A DNA stretch of 64,000 nucleotides from Platerodrilus igneus (Eukaryota; Arthropoda; Insecta; Coleoptera; Lycidae): contig JARFIW010001484.1 in NCBI GenBank assembly GCA_036346225.1, positions 434,001 to 498,000 of the forward strand. Direction: 5' to 3'. This document shows positions 34,560-45,763 of this stretch, piece by piece. The notes beneath the pieces are model-generated. The model was given only the letters and a program-made list of their open reading frames with translations. It ran no database searches and was not told where the DNA came from. Position 1 is the first letter of the stretch. The number at the start of each line of letters is the position of its first letter. The position numbers and the translations under genes were made by a program.

Positions 34560-35240
34560 TGTAATTGCTAGAAAAAGTCACTTTCCTTTTTACTGTTAGG
34601 ACCGATGCAAAGCACCATTTTTTTTAATACTTTCTATAGCACATCGCGCACTTTTTCGTCTGATGATTAAATTTTGCTTCTGTAGGCTTTTACACTTTTG
34701 CATAGCGGTCGACCGCACGTAATGATTTCTAGAACCGGTAAGTAATTGATATCGTCCAAATAGAGAATTAGATGCTCGATGTCTGTCAACTTCCAATTCC
34801 CTCGTAAAAGGTAGAAAAACTCAGTCAATCATCCATCTAACTTAAACTTCGACCCGCTCCTGTTCTGATAATTTACAAACATTTTTCAAACGACAATGGG
34901 CCGAGAATTTTTAAACCTCCGAGGAATCTTTAAGTCGTGATCAATTACACATCCGAGCTATGCGTAAACTAACATATTTTGCAGCAACTGTATAATACAT
35001 GCATACCCCTTCTCTGCGCTACTTCTATTCTTGTAGTTGCTTGAAAAAGTCAGTCGCCCTTTTTACTGCTAGGGCTGCTAAAAACACCATTCCATACTTT
35101 CTTTATAAGTGTAGCACATCGCGCACTTTTTGTCGGATAATTAAATTTTTGTTTATGTAGGCCTTTACACTTTCGCTTATTTAAACATCTAATACGATTG
35201 ATTAACCACTTTCGATTATTCTAACGGAGACCACCATACA
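34560..35240. repeat. Duplicated block of about 480 bp, left arm
   Basis: Mirror of 42640-43380 in the right arm. Two diverged copies share GCACATCGCGCACTTTTT, TAAATTTTG, and CATGCATACCCCTTC. The rest of 35240-36180 shows no gene. Confidence 0.75.
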
Positions 35241-36183
35241 TCCCGCCGCCTCGTTCTTTTTGAATCCAACGATCCTATGGGCTTCCACGCACTAACACCT
35301 GACGTATCTTTCCTACTATTTGTTAAACAAAAACTACCGGTATCGCCATTGTGGATGTGTACGAGAGTATGTAACCATATACATTAACCAGTCTAAGCTA
35401 TTTTATTTAGTCCACGAAAACTACTATTTTTCTAAACCATAATTAATAATCGTCTTTATAGGTTCCACATTTCTACCGTTACTCAATGACTGGTGCTACG
35501 TACATGGAAACTTTAATTTATTATTGGAGAGAATTCTTATTCTCCCGCGCACTGCATGCCTACCCCTTTTGGAGGTATATGCTCGTTATAGGTTGTAAGA
35601 CCCTCGGTTTTACTTAACTATACTTCGTGAGACCCTTAATCTTTTAATCGTATCTTTCTCGCTTACAGTACAGTAGGACTTAACATTACTACCAACAAAT
35701 TCTAATACTGGACCCCCATTAAATACGTCTTTAATTTTCCCTACAACTTTTTTTGTTGACAAGTGTTATATTGTATTTATTATACGCAGGGTAGTCACTC
35801 TTTTAAGATAAATATATTTTGCTAGGTATCAACTAATATTAAATTTTTCTAGGGATCCCAAATCTGTAAATAGATTTTAAATAGGACCACCCCATACAAA
35901 GTTATGCGTTTTAAAGACCCAAATCACTAATTTTTGCTCATCTTTATTTAACACCATTTTTAAAACCTTTTTCGCTACCCAAGACATATGCCTTAGCCAA
36001 CCATCTCCCGAGAAATCTAAAACCGCCGTGTCACGCGAATACCACGTGGAGATAACACGTATACTCTGTCAACCAGGAAGCCGGAAGGATTTGGAAGGTG
36101 GTAGAAAAACTTAAAAATTATGGGATCTTAAAACTAATATATACAATAGATTTACAAAATCCATACAAATATAAACAACTATC

Positions 36184-36534
36184 TTATATCTTTACACCCC
36201 ATGCGTAGATTGTTGTACTATTAGGATTGATGTACCTTTTGTCATCTTCCCTCGATAAACTAATTTTATTAATAAACTGCGTATGCAAATCGTATTCTTT
36301 TACGCCGGGTACATACGCAGGCAAGTACTCGATACCATCCAAATAAAGAATTGGATGCTTGGTGAATGTTAACATCCGCTTCCCTCGTGTATGCCCAGAC
36401 ACATCCCAGCCCATGAGCACCCCTGCGCATGCACACCCCTGCCCATGCGCACCCCTGCGCGTACGCACCCCTGCCCATGCTCGCTGCCCATGCGCACCCC
36501 TCTCTGTGCGAGTGCTATTTCGGGGTAACGTCAC
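36184..36534 (-). pseudogene. Minisatellite-coded peptide fused to polymerase-like fragment, left copy
   Basis: A 116-codon reading frame. Its first half is the GC-rich minisatellite, read as Gly/Ala/Arg-rich (RRGAHGQGCACAGVLMGW). Its second half, with ILYLDGIEYLPAYVPGVKEY and YINPNSTTIYAWGVKI, resembles the stretch of polymerase-B polyproteins from ZMYM-independent insect elements that reads roughly LDGIEFP...NISVNVY. That resemblance is from memory. The right-arm copy ends six residues earlier at a TAG. The fragment is not contiguous with the zinc-finger N-terminal gene further out, so the element is scrambled or composite. Confidence 0.45.
36395..36512. repeat. GC-rich minisatellite, left arm
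   Basis: About seven units of 16-18 bp around GCGCACCCCTGCCCATG in otherwise AT-rich DNA. It contains alternating purine-pyrimidine runs such as GCGCGTACGC. Mirrored at 41318-41435 in the right arm. Confidence 0.9.
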
Positions 36535-36661
36535 AGCCTTTTATAAATAAAGAACAATGTTATATACTATTATAAAATGTTTATTCTGACATTATACATA
36601 ACAAATTTAAAAATATTTATTGCCAAGCATGGAGTCATTTAAACTTAATTTTAATTCAAAG

Positions 36662-38603
36662 TTATACACAGAAGACAGTCCTTTCTTTATGTTTGTTTGC
36701 AGTGGTTTTAATTTTATCTAATTTTATTCGCAGCTTAAAATTTAAATCGACACCCAAGTCTTCTATCTCCTTTTCTAACCAATAGTTTGATACATAAAGA
36801 CCGTCTAGGTTTTTGAATTGTAAAATGTACCGAAGTTTGCCTCTATATTTAAAGTCTTTGATTCCGCCGACAACCAGATCCATTTCTTCGTGTAATTCTT
36901 GCAGCTTGTGACAATCTTTTAATCGCAGCTTTCCCACTATATCCTGCATACGTATCTTGTTAGCTTGATCGACTTCTTCTTGTCGGTATTGGAGGAAATC
37001 CTTTTTCTCCCACACACCGTTGTGTAGTTGCATATCCACCACTTTTGGGAATATATGGTTGTTATAGGTTGTAAGACCCTTGGTTTTAAATGATCCGAAG
37101 GGTTCTTTACTAGGCAAATATACAATGTTTAGCGGAACCCCTTTGCGTGTGGTGTACGCCAAGGTTACGAAACCCGCATTCCTTAGTTCGTCTTTGTTAT
37201 CTGCCATTTTGATAAATACGTTTGTAGAATAACCTTTTAAAAAGTATACGGATTTAGTACCATCCCTTTCTGCAAGAACACCTACATAACTAAAAGAGTC
37301 TTTCTTACTAACCGCAAATGCATACAGCTTGTACAACCCGGATGTATCTAAGTCAGTCCATCGACACATAAAATAATCTTTTAATTCTTCCTCATTTTCT
37401 CTAATAAGATGTTCTTTGTCTAACACATCTTTGTATTGTTCGCGTATTGTCGCAGTGTTTTCCATGTAGTCCAATTTTCGCCTTTTTGCATCCATTTCCT
37501 CTAATTCCAGTTGTCTTTTCCTTCCACTTACAGCGTATGGCATGCATAATGGGACAATTTCCTTTAGCGTAAACGGATAGAGTTTACTACCAATACTTGC
37601 GCGTTGTCGTACAACCTCTGGGCGAATGTTAGGTGTATTTATCAATCCCAATTCCGAAATGACTATTTCTTTTGGAATTGTAGAATATGGTGTTGCAGAT
37701 TGTGTAAAATATGTACTACCTGCTTTAATGTAGCACTTGTGTAAGATTTTTATTTTATCTTGGCTGTCTTCCTCCCTACTATCTCCAAATAATTTACGGG
37801 TAAATAGTAAAACTAAAAGCCGAAAGCACATACTTTATCAATGTTTCCCTTTCTTTTGGTTTTCGGACAACTTAATTTGCAAGCCCGTCAATTTCTTTGT
37901 ATTACCATTACCCCAATACACGTACTGTAGCAGGTTATTATACACTAAACAGCAGCTATTTTGTAGCTTGTCCGATAGCTTACTCCACATTTTGGCAAGT
38001 GGTACCGAGTACATTTGGCGCCTTTAGGAAGTATAACTTACTATCTTCCAATAAGGTTAAACAGTCTTTTAAGGGATTATACACCCGTTCCGCACTGACA
38101 TAGCTTCCAATTGCACAATTGTATATTGTCGCTTCCAATCGCGTAATACCATGTTCTTTAGCCAAAGTAGACGCAAATGTTTCCCTTAAACGTACATCTG
38201 GACAACGTAAAAAATCTAGTATATGATTGCCAAGTTGTTTATTAACACCAGGACTTGTTATCTGACACACAAATTTGTTGTATATCTTAATTCTTGCATT
38301 GGTTGTTAGCCATGTTAAACAATCAATTCCTACAGTTTTATCGTTGTCAACTATAATATTACACTTTTCTTCGTATTCGCCCTTATAGCAAAAGTTATGG
38401 TTTGTAGTTAAATAATTACACATCTCCATCTTGCTAAATATACCCGCAAAATCTTGGGTTACATCCATGTCAAAAAGATAGAAATAATCTTTTTCGAGTT
38501 CGTCTAATATATCTGGTAGTTCCTCCAATAAAGTTTCCAACTTAACATCTGCTAGTTCCACTTTGTATGGAACACATATAAAATTGCCCCTGGGCAATTT
38601 CAC
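36662..38603 (-). pseudogene. Replication-initiator-like protein gene, left copy (N-terminally truncated)
   Basis: Minus-strand mirror of the right-arm gene. It lacks roughly the first 150 residues because the palindrome arm begins at 38583; the ORF starts with a few unrelated residues. This copy is intact where the right copy is broken: [39 protein letters not shown] and [10 protein letters not shown] all lie in one frame (37980-38603). One extra A near 38015 and single-base losses near 37858 and 37815 break it. The rest is open from 37831 to the stop at 36662 (389 codons, ending ERTVFCV). See the right copy for the function argument. Confidence 0.65.
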
Positions 38604-39243
38604 CCTAACTTAACATCCTACATATATCCGGATATATGTCGATGCGCATCCCTGTCGGCTTAGTTCGGATAACAACATATTCGACTATCTTCGGCAATAT
38701 ACGTCCCCACTCTGTAGAATACATAAGAGAACAATTTTTTCGTATTCAATTTAGTATTCGATAGTAGCTAGAACGGTAAACATGAGCGTCTCCAAGGTGA
38801 TTAACGTTTCTCAACTTCTTGGGAATAAAGTGAAACCGACAAATGAGCGATTTGGATTATGGCTGTTGACAGAAAATATGTGCAACAATAATCTGGTAAC
38901 AGATATTGGTAATATTTGTTATGTCGAAGGCGAACAGATGCTGACTGGTGGACTACACACACCAATTACAGAACCATTTTGTGACAATATAATGTTGGTT
39001 AAAATTTGCGACTTTTCTGACGCCGAACAAACATCTGCAAACAAAAGGATGTTTATCCTAAAAAAAGAAATTTGTGGTGCATTTAACAGCTATCTACGAA
39101 GAAAGTTTGACCGATTTGTTTCCGCTAGGCATGGTGTTAAAGCTAAGCTCCCGTTTTCTCTGGAAAGCACAAACAAGATGGGTCAGAGAGTAAGAAAAAT
39201 TATCGGAAAAGAAGACCTCGAATGCATTAATAAAAAATTCCAA
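38584..39243. other. Unique spacer at the palindrome centre
   Basis: About 660 bp present once. It holds the presumed promoter and the first 150 codons of the right-arm gene. Near 38620-38700 lies ATATATCCGGATATATGTCG, itself a small palindrome (ATATATCCGGATATAT) at the fold point. Confidence 0.75.
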
Positions 39244-41168
39244 AATCCTATATGTGTTCCATACAAAGTGGAACTAGCAGATGTTAAGTTGGAAACTTTA
39301 TTGGAGGAACTACCAGATATATTAGACGAACTCGAAAAAGATTATTTCTATCTTTTTGACATGGATGTAACCCAAGATTTTGCGGGTATATTTAGCAAGA
39401 TGTAGATGTGTAATTATTTAACTACAAACCATAACTTTTGCTATAAGGCGAATACGAAGAAAAGTGTAATATTATAGTTGACAACGATAAAACTGTAGGA
39501 ATTGATTGTTTAACATGGCTAACAACCAATGCAAGGATTAAGATATACAACAAATTTGTGTGTCAGATAACAAGTTTTGGTGTTAATAAACAACTTGGCA
39601 ATCATATACTAGATTTTTTACGTTGTCCAGATGTACGTTTAAGGGAAACATTTGCGTCTACTTTGGCTAAGGAACATGGTATTACGCGATTGGAAGCGAC
39701 AATATACAATTGTGCAATTGGAAGCTATGTCAGTGCGGAATGGGTGTATAATCCCTTAAAAGACTGTTTAACGTTATTGGAAGATAGTAAGTTATACTTC
39801 CTAAAGGCGCCAATGTACTCGGTACCACTTGCCAAAATGTGGAGTAAGCTATCGGACAAGCTACAAAATAGCTGCTGTTTAGTGTATAATAACCTGCTAC
39901 AGTACGTGTATTGGGGTAATGGTAATACAAAGAAATTGACGGGCTTGCAAATTAAGTTGTCCGAAAAACCAAAAGAAAGGGAAACATTGATAAAGTATGT
40001 GCTTTCGGCTTTTAGTTTTTACTATTTACCTGTAAATTATTTGGAGATAGTAGGGGAGGAAGACAGCCAAGATAAAATAAAAATCTTACACAAGTGCTAC
40101 ATTAAAGCAGGTAGTACACATTTTACACAATCTGCAACACCATATTCTACAATTCCAAAAGAAATAGTCATTTCGGAATTGGGATTGATAAATACACCTA
40201 ACATTCGCCCAGAGGTTGTACGACAACGCGCAAATATTGGTAGTAAACTCTATCCGTTTACTCTAAAGGAAATTGTCCCATTATGCATGCCATACGCTGT
40301 AAGTGGAAGGAAAAGACAACTGGAATTAGAGGAAATGGATGCAAAAAGGCGAAAATTGGACTACATGGAAAACACTGCGACAATACGCGAACAATACAAA
40401 GATGTGTTAGACAAAGAACATCTTATTAGAGAAAATGAGGAAGAATTAAAAGATTATTTTATGTGTCGATGGACTGAATTAGATACATCCGGGTTGTACA
40501 AGCTGTATGCATTTGCGGTTAGTAAGAAAGACTCTTTTAGTTATGTAAGTGTTCTTGCAGAAAAGGATGGTACTAAATCCGTATACTTTTTAAAAGGTTA
40601 TTCTAAAAACGTATTTATCAAAATGGCAGATAACAAAGACGAACTAAGGAATGCGGGTTTCGTAACCTTGGCGTACACCACACGCAAAGGGGTTCCGCCA
40701 AACATTGTATATTTGCCTAGTAAAGAACCCTTCGGATCATTTAAAACCGAGGGTCTTACAACCTATAACAACCATATATTCCCAAAAGTGGTGGATATGC
40801 AACTACACAACGGTGTGTGGGAGAAAAAGGATTTCCTCCAATACCGACAAGAAGAAGTCGATCAAGCTAACAAGATACGTATGCAGGATATAGTGGGAAA
40901 GCTGCGATTAAAAGATTGTCACAAGCTGCAAGAATTACACGAAGGAATGGATCTGGTTGTCGGCGGAATCAAAGACTTTAAATATAGCGGCAAACTTCGG
41001 TACATTTTACAATTCGAAAACCTAGACGGTCTTTATGTATCAAACTATTGGTTAGAAAAGGAGATAGAAGACTTGGGTGTCGATTTAAATTTTAAGCTGC
41101 GAATAAAATTAGATAAAATTAAAACCACTGCAAACAAACATAAAGAAAGGACTGTCTTCTGTGTATAA
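38782..41168 (+). pseudogene. Replication-initiator-like protein gene, right copy
   Basis: About 795 codons, start at 38782 (MSVSKVINVSQLLGNKVKP). Interrupted by a TAG at 39403-39405, where the left arm has GAG, and by a one-base loss near 39447; open again to 41168. Motifs in order: [27 protein letters not shown]. The order D-x-x-x-DF, [IV]-Y-N-K, R-x-E recalls the RstA/Rep_trans group of HUH rolling-circle initiators. This is inference, and no HUH motif is obvious. A charged putative coiled coil with basic clusters ([20 protein letters not shown]) divides it from a C-terminal half with two beta-rich segments ending [15 protein letters not shown], possibly OB-like. It would act in replication or transposition of the element. 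The function is unproven. Confidence 0.55.
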
Positions 41169-41295
41169 CTTTGAATTAAAATTAAGTTTAAATGACTCCA
41201 TGCTTGGCAATAAATATTTTTAAATTTGTTATGTATAATGTCAGAATAAACATTTTATAATAGTATATAACATTGTTCTTTATTTATAAAAGTCT

Positions 41296-41625
41296 GTGAC
41301 GTTACCCCGAAATAGCACTCGCACAGAGAGGGGTGCGCATGGGCAGCGAGCATGGGCAGGGGTGCGTACGCGCAGGGGTGCGCATGGGCAGGGGTGTGCA
41401 TGCGCAGGGGTGCTCATGGGCTGGGATGTGTCTGGGCGTACACGAGGGAAGCGGATGTTAACATTCACCAAGCATCTAATTTTTTATTTGGATGGTATCG
41501 AGTACTTGCCTGCGTATGTACCCGGCGTAAAAGAATACGATTTGCATACGCAGTTTATTAATAAAATTAGTTTATCGAGGGAAGATGACAAAAGGTACAT
41601 CAATCCTAATAGTACAACAATCTAG
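41296..41625 (+). pseudogene. Minisatellite-coded peptide fused to polymerase-like fragment, right copy
   Basis: A 109-codon frame starting MTLPRNSTRTERGAHGQ and ending YINPNSTTI at a TAG. The next codons (AWG) match the left copy, which reads through. The minisatellite and the LDGIEYLPAYVPG segment are in the same frame in both arms. This could be chance or a relic of a fused protein. Located 125 bp after the end of the large gene. Confidence 0.45.
41318..41435. repeat. GC-rich minisatellite, right arm
   Basis: Units around CATGGGCAGGGGTGCG with TGTGCATGCGC interruptions, mirroring 36395-36512. Copy order is the same in both arms, so the array predates arm divergence. Confidence 0.9.
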
Positions 41626-41639
41626 GCATGGGGGTGTAA

Positions 41640-43960
41640 AGATATAAGATAGTTGTTTATATTTGTATGGATTTTGTAAATCTATTGTATATATTAGTTT
41701 TAAGATCCCATAATTTTTAAGTTTTTCTACCACCTTCCAAATCCTTCCGGCTTCCTGGTTGACAGAGTATACGTGTTATCTCCACGTGGTATTCGCGGGA
41801 CACGGCGGTTTTAGATTTCTCGGGAGATGGTTGGCTAAGGCATATGTCTTGGGTAGCGAAAATGGTTTTAAAAATGGTGTTAAATAAAGATGAGCAAAAA
41901 TTAGTGATTTGGGTCTTTAAAACGCATAACTTTGTATGGGGTGGTCCTATTTAAAATCTATTTACAGATTTGGGTTCCCTAGAAAAATTTAATATTAGTT
42001 GATACCTAGCAAAATATATTTATCTTAAAAGAGGGACTACCCTGCGTATAATAAATACAATATAACACTTGTCAACAAAAAAAGTTGTAGTGAAAATTAA
42101 AGACGTATTTAATGGGGGTCCAGTATTAGAATTTGTTGGTAGTAATGTTAAGTCCTACTGTACTGTAAGCGAGAAAGATACGATTAAAAAGATTAAGGGG
42201 TCTCACGAAGTATAGTTAAGTAAAACCGAGGGTCTTACAACCTATAACGAGCATATACCTCCAAAAGGGGTAGGCATGCAGTGCGCGGGAGAATAAGAAT
42301 TCTCTCCAATAATAAATTAAAGTTTCCATGTACGTAGCACCAGTCATTGAGTAACGGTAGAAATGTGGAACCTATAAAGACGATTATTAATTATGGTTTA
42401 GAAAAATAGTAGTTTTCGTGGACTAAATAAAATAGCTTAGACTGGTTAATGTATATGGTTACATACTCTCGTACACATCCACAATGGCGATACCGGTAGT
42501 TTTTGTTTAACAAATAGTAGGAAAGATACGTCAGGTGTTAGTGCGTGGAAGCCCATAGGATCGTTGGATTCAAAAAGAACGAGGCGGCGGGATGTATGGT
42601 GGTCTCCGTAAGAATAATCGAAAGTGGTTAATCAATCGTATTAGATGTTTAAATAAGCGAAAGTGTAAAGGCTTACATAAACAAAAATTTAATTATCCGA
42701 CAAAAAAGTGCGCGATGTGCTACACTTATAAAGAAAGTATGGAATGGTGTTTTTTAGCAGCCCTAGCAGTAAAAAGGGCCACTGACTTTTTCAAACAACT
42801 ACAAGAATAGCAGTAGCGCAGAGAAGGGGTATGCATGTATTATACAGTTGCTGCAAAATATGTTAGTTTACGCATAGCTCGGATGTGTAATTGATCACGA
42901 CTTAAAGATTCCTCGGAGGTTTAAAAATTCTCGGCCCATTGTCGTTTGAAAAATGTTTGTAAATTGTCAGAACAGGAGCGGGTCGAAGTTTAAGTTAGAT
43001 GGATGATTGACTGAGTTTTTCTATTTTTTACGAGGGAATTGGAAGTTGACAGACATCGAGCATCTAATTCTCTATTTGGACGATATCAAGTACTTACCGG
43101 TTCTAGAAATCATTACGTGCGGTCGACCGCTATGCGAAAGTGTAAAAGCCTACAGAAGCAAAATTTAATCATCAGACGAAAAAGTGCGCGATGTGCTATA
43201 AAAGTATTAAAAAAAATGGTGCTTTGCATAGGTCCTAACAGTAAAAAGGAGAGTGACTTTTTCTAGCAATTACAAGAATAGCAGTAGCGCGGCGAAGGGG
43301 TATGCATGTATTATACAGCGCATTGTTGCTATAAAATATGTTAGTTTACGAGAAGCTCGAACGTGCACAAATTAAAGTTTAATCTATAATTAACCATAGT
43401 CGTAAAAATGGGAAATTAATGGTTAATTTTAATACTGCTAAGCATATACTTTCGCTCGGTGATTCATTTAGAAAATATTCAAGCCCAACATTTCCTAAAC
43501 TATGACGTAGAAGTTATTTAAAATTAAATTGCTTTATTAGTAAGTATCCTGTAGACAACAAGTTGGTATTTCCTTAGTAATGGTTTAAAGTGTTTTTATT
43601 AAGTTTTTGGTTATAGTAGCACTGCATCTTCTACAGCACGACTTGCACACAATTTGTGTGCGTGTGCTATCACCCTTTTGGATTTTTAATATGCACGCGA
43701 TCCGTATAACATGGAAGACGTTTCCGATGTTTCTACTAACGGCATTCGCACCATCGACGATGCGAACCGGGTGCATGCATTGGCGCTAAATGTATTGGAT
43801 GAGCAGCAAGGATTATGACGTCATTTAGTTCCCCGCTGAATCCTCAACTTCGTTCGGGTGTCTTCGGAAATCTTCGGTTTGCATTCTATAGGGTACATAA
43901 AGCAGGTGCGCAAGAGTAAACTCTTTAGTTATAAGTTAGTTCGCTTACAAGTCAAGTGCT
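41640..43960. other. Non-coding interior of right arm with a duplicated block
   Basis: No intact gene. 42640-42900 and 43120-43370 are diverged copies about 478 bp apart (AAGTGTAAA(G/A)GC, GTGCGCGATGTGCTA, AATAGCAGTAGCGC, ATGCATGTATTATACAG). At 43048-43140 the frame LTDIEHLILYLDDIKYLPVL is a second, diverged version of the polymerase-like LYLDGIEYLP segment at 41460-41520. That suggests two polymerase-derived remnants per arm. Confidence 0.6.
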
Positions 43961-43987
43961 ATAGTGCGGATTTTGTTTTGTACTAAA

Positions 43988-44659
43988 ATGGTATCTGCAA
44001 ACGTTTTTAAGTGCAACTCTTGCGGTGCTTCCTATACCTGGAAAAATGCTCTCAAACGGCACCAGAACAAATGTCGTGGTGTAACATTGTCGACGGTTAA
44101 GCTTATACATCCGTCCGCAGCAAAGTACTTTAACTGTGGGTCTTGCGGTATCGCTTTTACGAGAATGGACAGCTTACAGCGACACAAGGAAAAACAGCAC
44201 GGTATGTTATTAAGCAGTAAACGTTCAGCTCCGCCAGCTGTTAAAGGGTCTTGTACGAAACAACCACGAATTATGTGTAAAGTATGCGATTTGAAAATGG
44301 AAAAAACTACGTATGCCGCACACTTAAGGAGCAACAAACATAAAAATGCATCAGTTACCGCTACTAACGACGATGGTGTAGAAATGGTTAGTACACCGTT
44401 CAACAACCGTATGGCTAGCTATCGCATAAAGAACGCCAGTGTCGACGATGGAGTGTCCGAGTTTCTTTGGAAGCAGAAAGAGCGATTTATTCGATTAATA
44501 AATGAAAAAAGAATACAACATACAGTAATAAAAGTCTATTGCGAACTCTACGGCGTTTACACCAAAATGGGCGAAGAAACTACCGATGTGAAATCCTTTA
44601 ACACAAAAAATGTGGTTAAAACGTCTTCTAGTAATCTGGAAAATATGTACGAGGTCTAA
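43988..44659 (+). pseudogene. Zinc-finger N-terminal part of a polymerase-B-type polyprotein, right copy
   Basis: Starts MVSANVFKCNSCGASYTW. Finger 1 is CNSC...HQNKC, finger 2 CGSC...RHKEKQH, then CKVCDLKMEKTTYAAHLRSN. The following RMASYRIKNASVDDGVSEF, IKVYCELYGVYTK and TTDVKSFNTKNVVKTSSSNL correspond, by recall, to the conserved N-terminal region of large insect polyproteins that end in a protein-primed (type B) DNA polymerase. A TAA ends the ORF at 44657-44659. The same frame continues with SEEFETCGSGWSLKKVLYLK and ININKYKPI before another stop, so the gene was truncated by a nonsense change and then lost downstream. Presumably DNA binding. Confidence 0.65.
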
Positions 44660-44929
44660 AGCGAAACCATAAGAACAAAATCAGAGGAATTTGAAACATG
44701 CGGGTCCGGTTGGTCTTTGAAAAAGGTGCTCTATTTAAAAATAAATATTAATAAGTATAAGCCGATATGAGCTCTAGGTTAAGAATAAAAAATTGTAAAT
44801 ATGTATTTAGAAATGTGGTTTACAAATTTAAACTGTATTAGTAAAAATTGTTTGTAATAAAAAGTTTTAAGAATTGTTTTTAGATTTTCTTTTATGTATG
44901 AGCCGCAGGAAATTTATAATTTAGAGGGT

Positions 44930-45515
44930 GTGTGTAAAATGGTAAGGGGTGACCCTATTTTAAATCTGTTTACAGATTCGGATTCTACATAAAATTCTAG
45001 ACTAACAAGATGTATTGCATGTATAAAAAATTTATAAGAACGCTCAAAAGTCGCTACAGGTAAGAAATCTTAAAATTGGGGTAGCTCTCTGGGGATGGTG
45101 CTATGTGAAAAATTTAAAGAGATTTGGGTAGCTGAGAAAATTCTAATATTAATTGATACCAAACAAGATAGGTTTATCTCGAAAGATGCAATGGATACAC
45201 GAAGAAAACTATTAGTTAGGTTTGCTTATAGAGCAAAGAGCAAAATTTAGAAGATCAGGACTTTAAAGGGGTATAACTTTGCAGGGCGTGGTCCGATTTC
45301 AAATCTGTTTACAGATTCGAATTCTGCATAAAATTGTAGACTAACAAGATGTATCGCATGTATAAAAAAAATTTATAAGAACGCTCAAAGTCGCTATAGG
45401 TAAGAAATCTTAAAATGAGGGTAGCTCCCTGGGGGGTGATGCAATCTAAAAAATTCTTAGAGATTCGGGTAGCTGAGAAAAATCTAATATTAATTGATAC
45501 CAAACAATGTACATT
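44930..45515. repeat. Two approximately 300-bp tandem units near the right outer end
   Basis: Inverted counterparts of 31731-32595 but with one unit fewer. Each runs from ATTT(C/T)AAATCTGTTTACAG to TCTAATATTAATTGATACC. Confidence 0.85.
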
Positions 45516-45763
45516 TATCTCGTGGGTGGAAGTGTAGAAAAAGATTTATCTCGCGGGTGGAAAGAATGCGGGTGTGACGTAATCAAAATGGTTGGGGGGT
45601 GTCCGAGCAAGGCGGAGAGCAAGGCGGAGAGCAGGAGGAGATTCATCTCCCTCATTTCCTCCTAATGGGAATTTACATGTAAATTTGGTTCAGATGTGTG
45701 AGGAAATGAGGATGCTGGTGCAAATGAGGGCCCAGTATTCCCAATTATGCTCTACTTGCATTA

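Larger units (their letters stand above)
31507..38583 (-). repeat. Left arm of the giant palindrome
   Basis: Reverse complement of the right arm. It is longer because of the SINE at 33143-33441 and one extra copy of the outer approximately 300-bp unit. The boundary at 38583 is where similarity to the right arm (about 39244, ATATGTGTTCCATACAAAG) ends. Confidence 0.9.
31507..45756. mobile_element. Giant palindromic element (about 14.25 kb) with 7-bp flanking duplication
   Basis: Two arms in inverted orientation (31507-38583 and about 39244-45756) surround a unique spacer of about 660 bp. Both outer ends read inward as GAGCATAATTGGGAATACTG. Directly outside each is TGCATTA (31500-31506 and 45757-45763), a likely target duplication. 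Each arm carries, from centre outward, a large replication-protein-like gene, a minisatellite plus polymerase-like fragment, duplicated non-coding blocks, a zinc-finger/polymerase N-terminal gene and tandem terminal blocks. The arms look about 98-99% identical where compared but differ by single-base indels, one 300-bp unit and a SINE. All coding regions are damaged. I cannot place it in a named superfamily. Confidence 0.8.
39244..45756 (+). repeat. Right arm of the giant palindrome
   Basis: Inverted partner of 31507-38583. It has two outer approximately 300-bp units instead of three and no SINE, so it represents the pre-SINE state. Confidence 0.9.

Noticed and set aside
31507..45756. Palindrome as a simple assembly duplication
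   Set aside because: The arms differ by single-base indels at many places, a 300-bp unit and a SINE with target duplications. An artefact is not fully excluded without long reads, but a mere copied contig would be identical.
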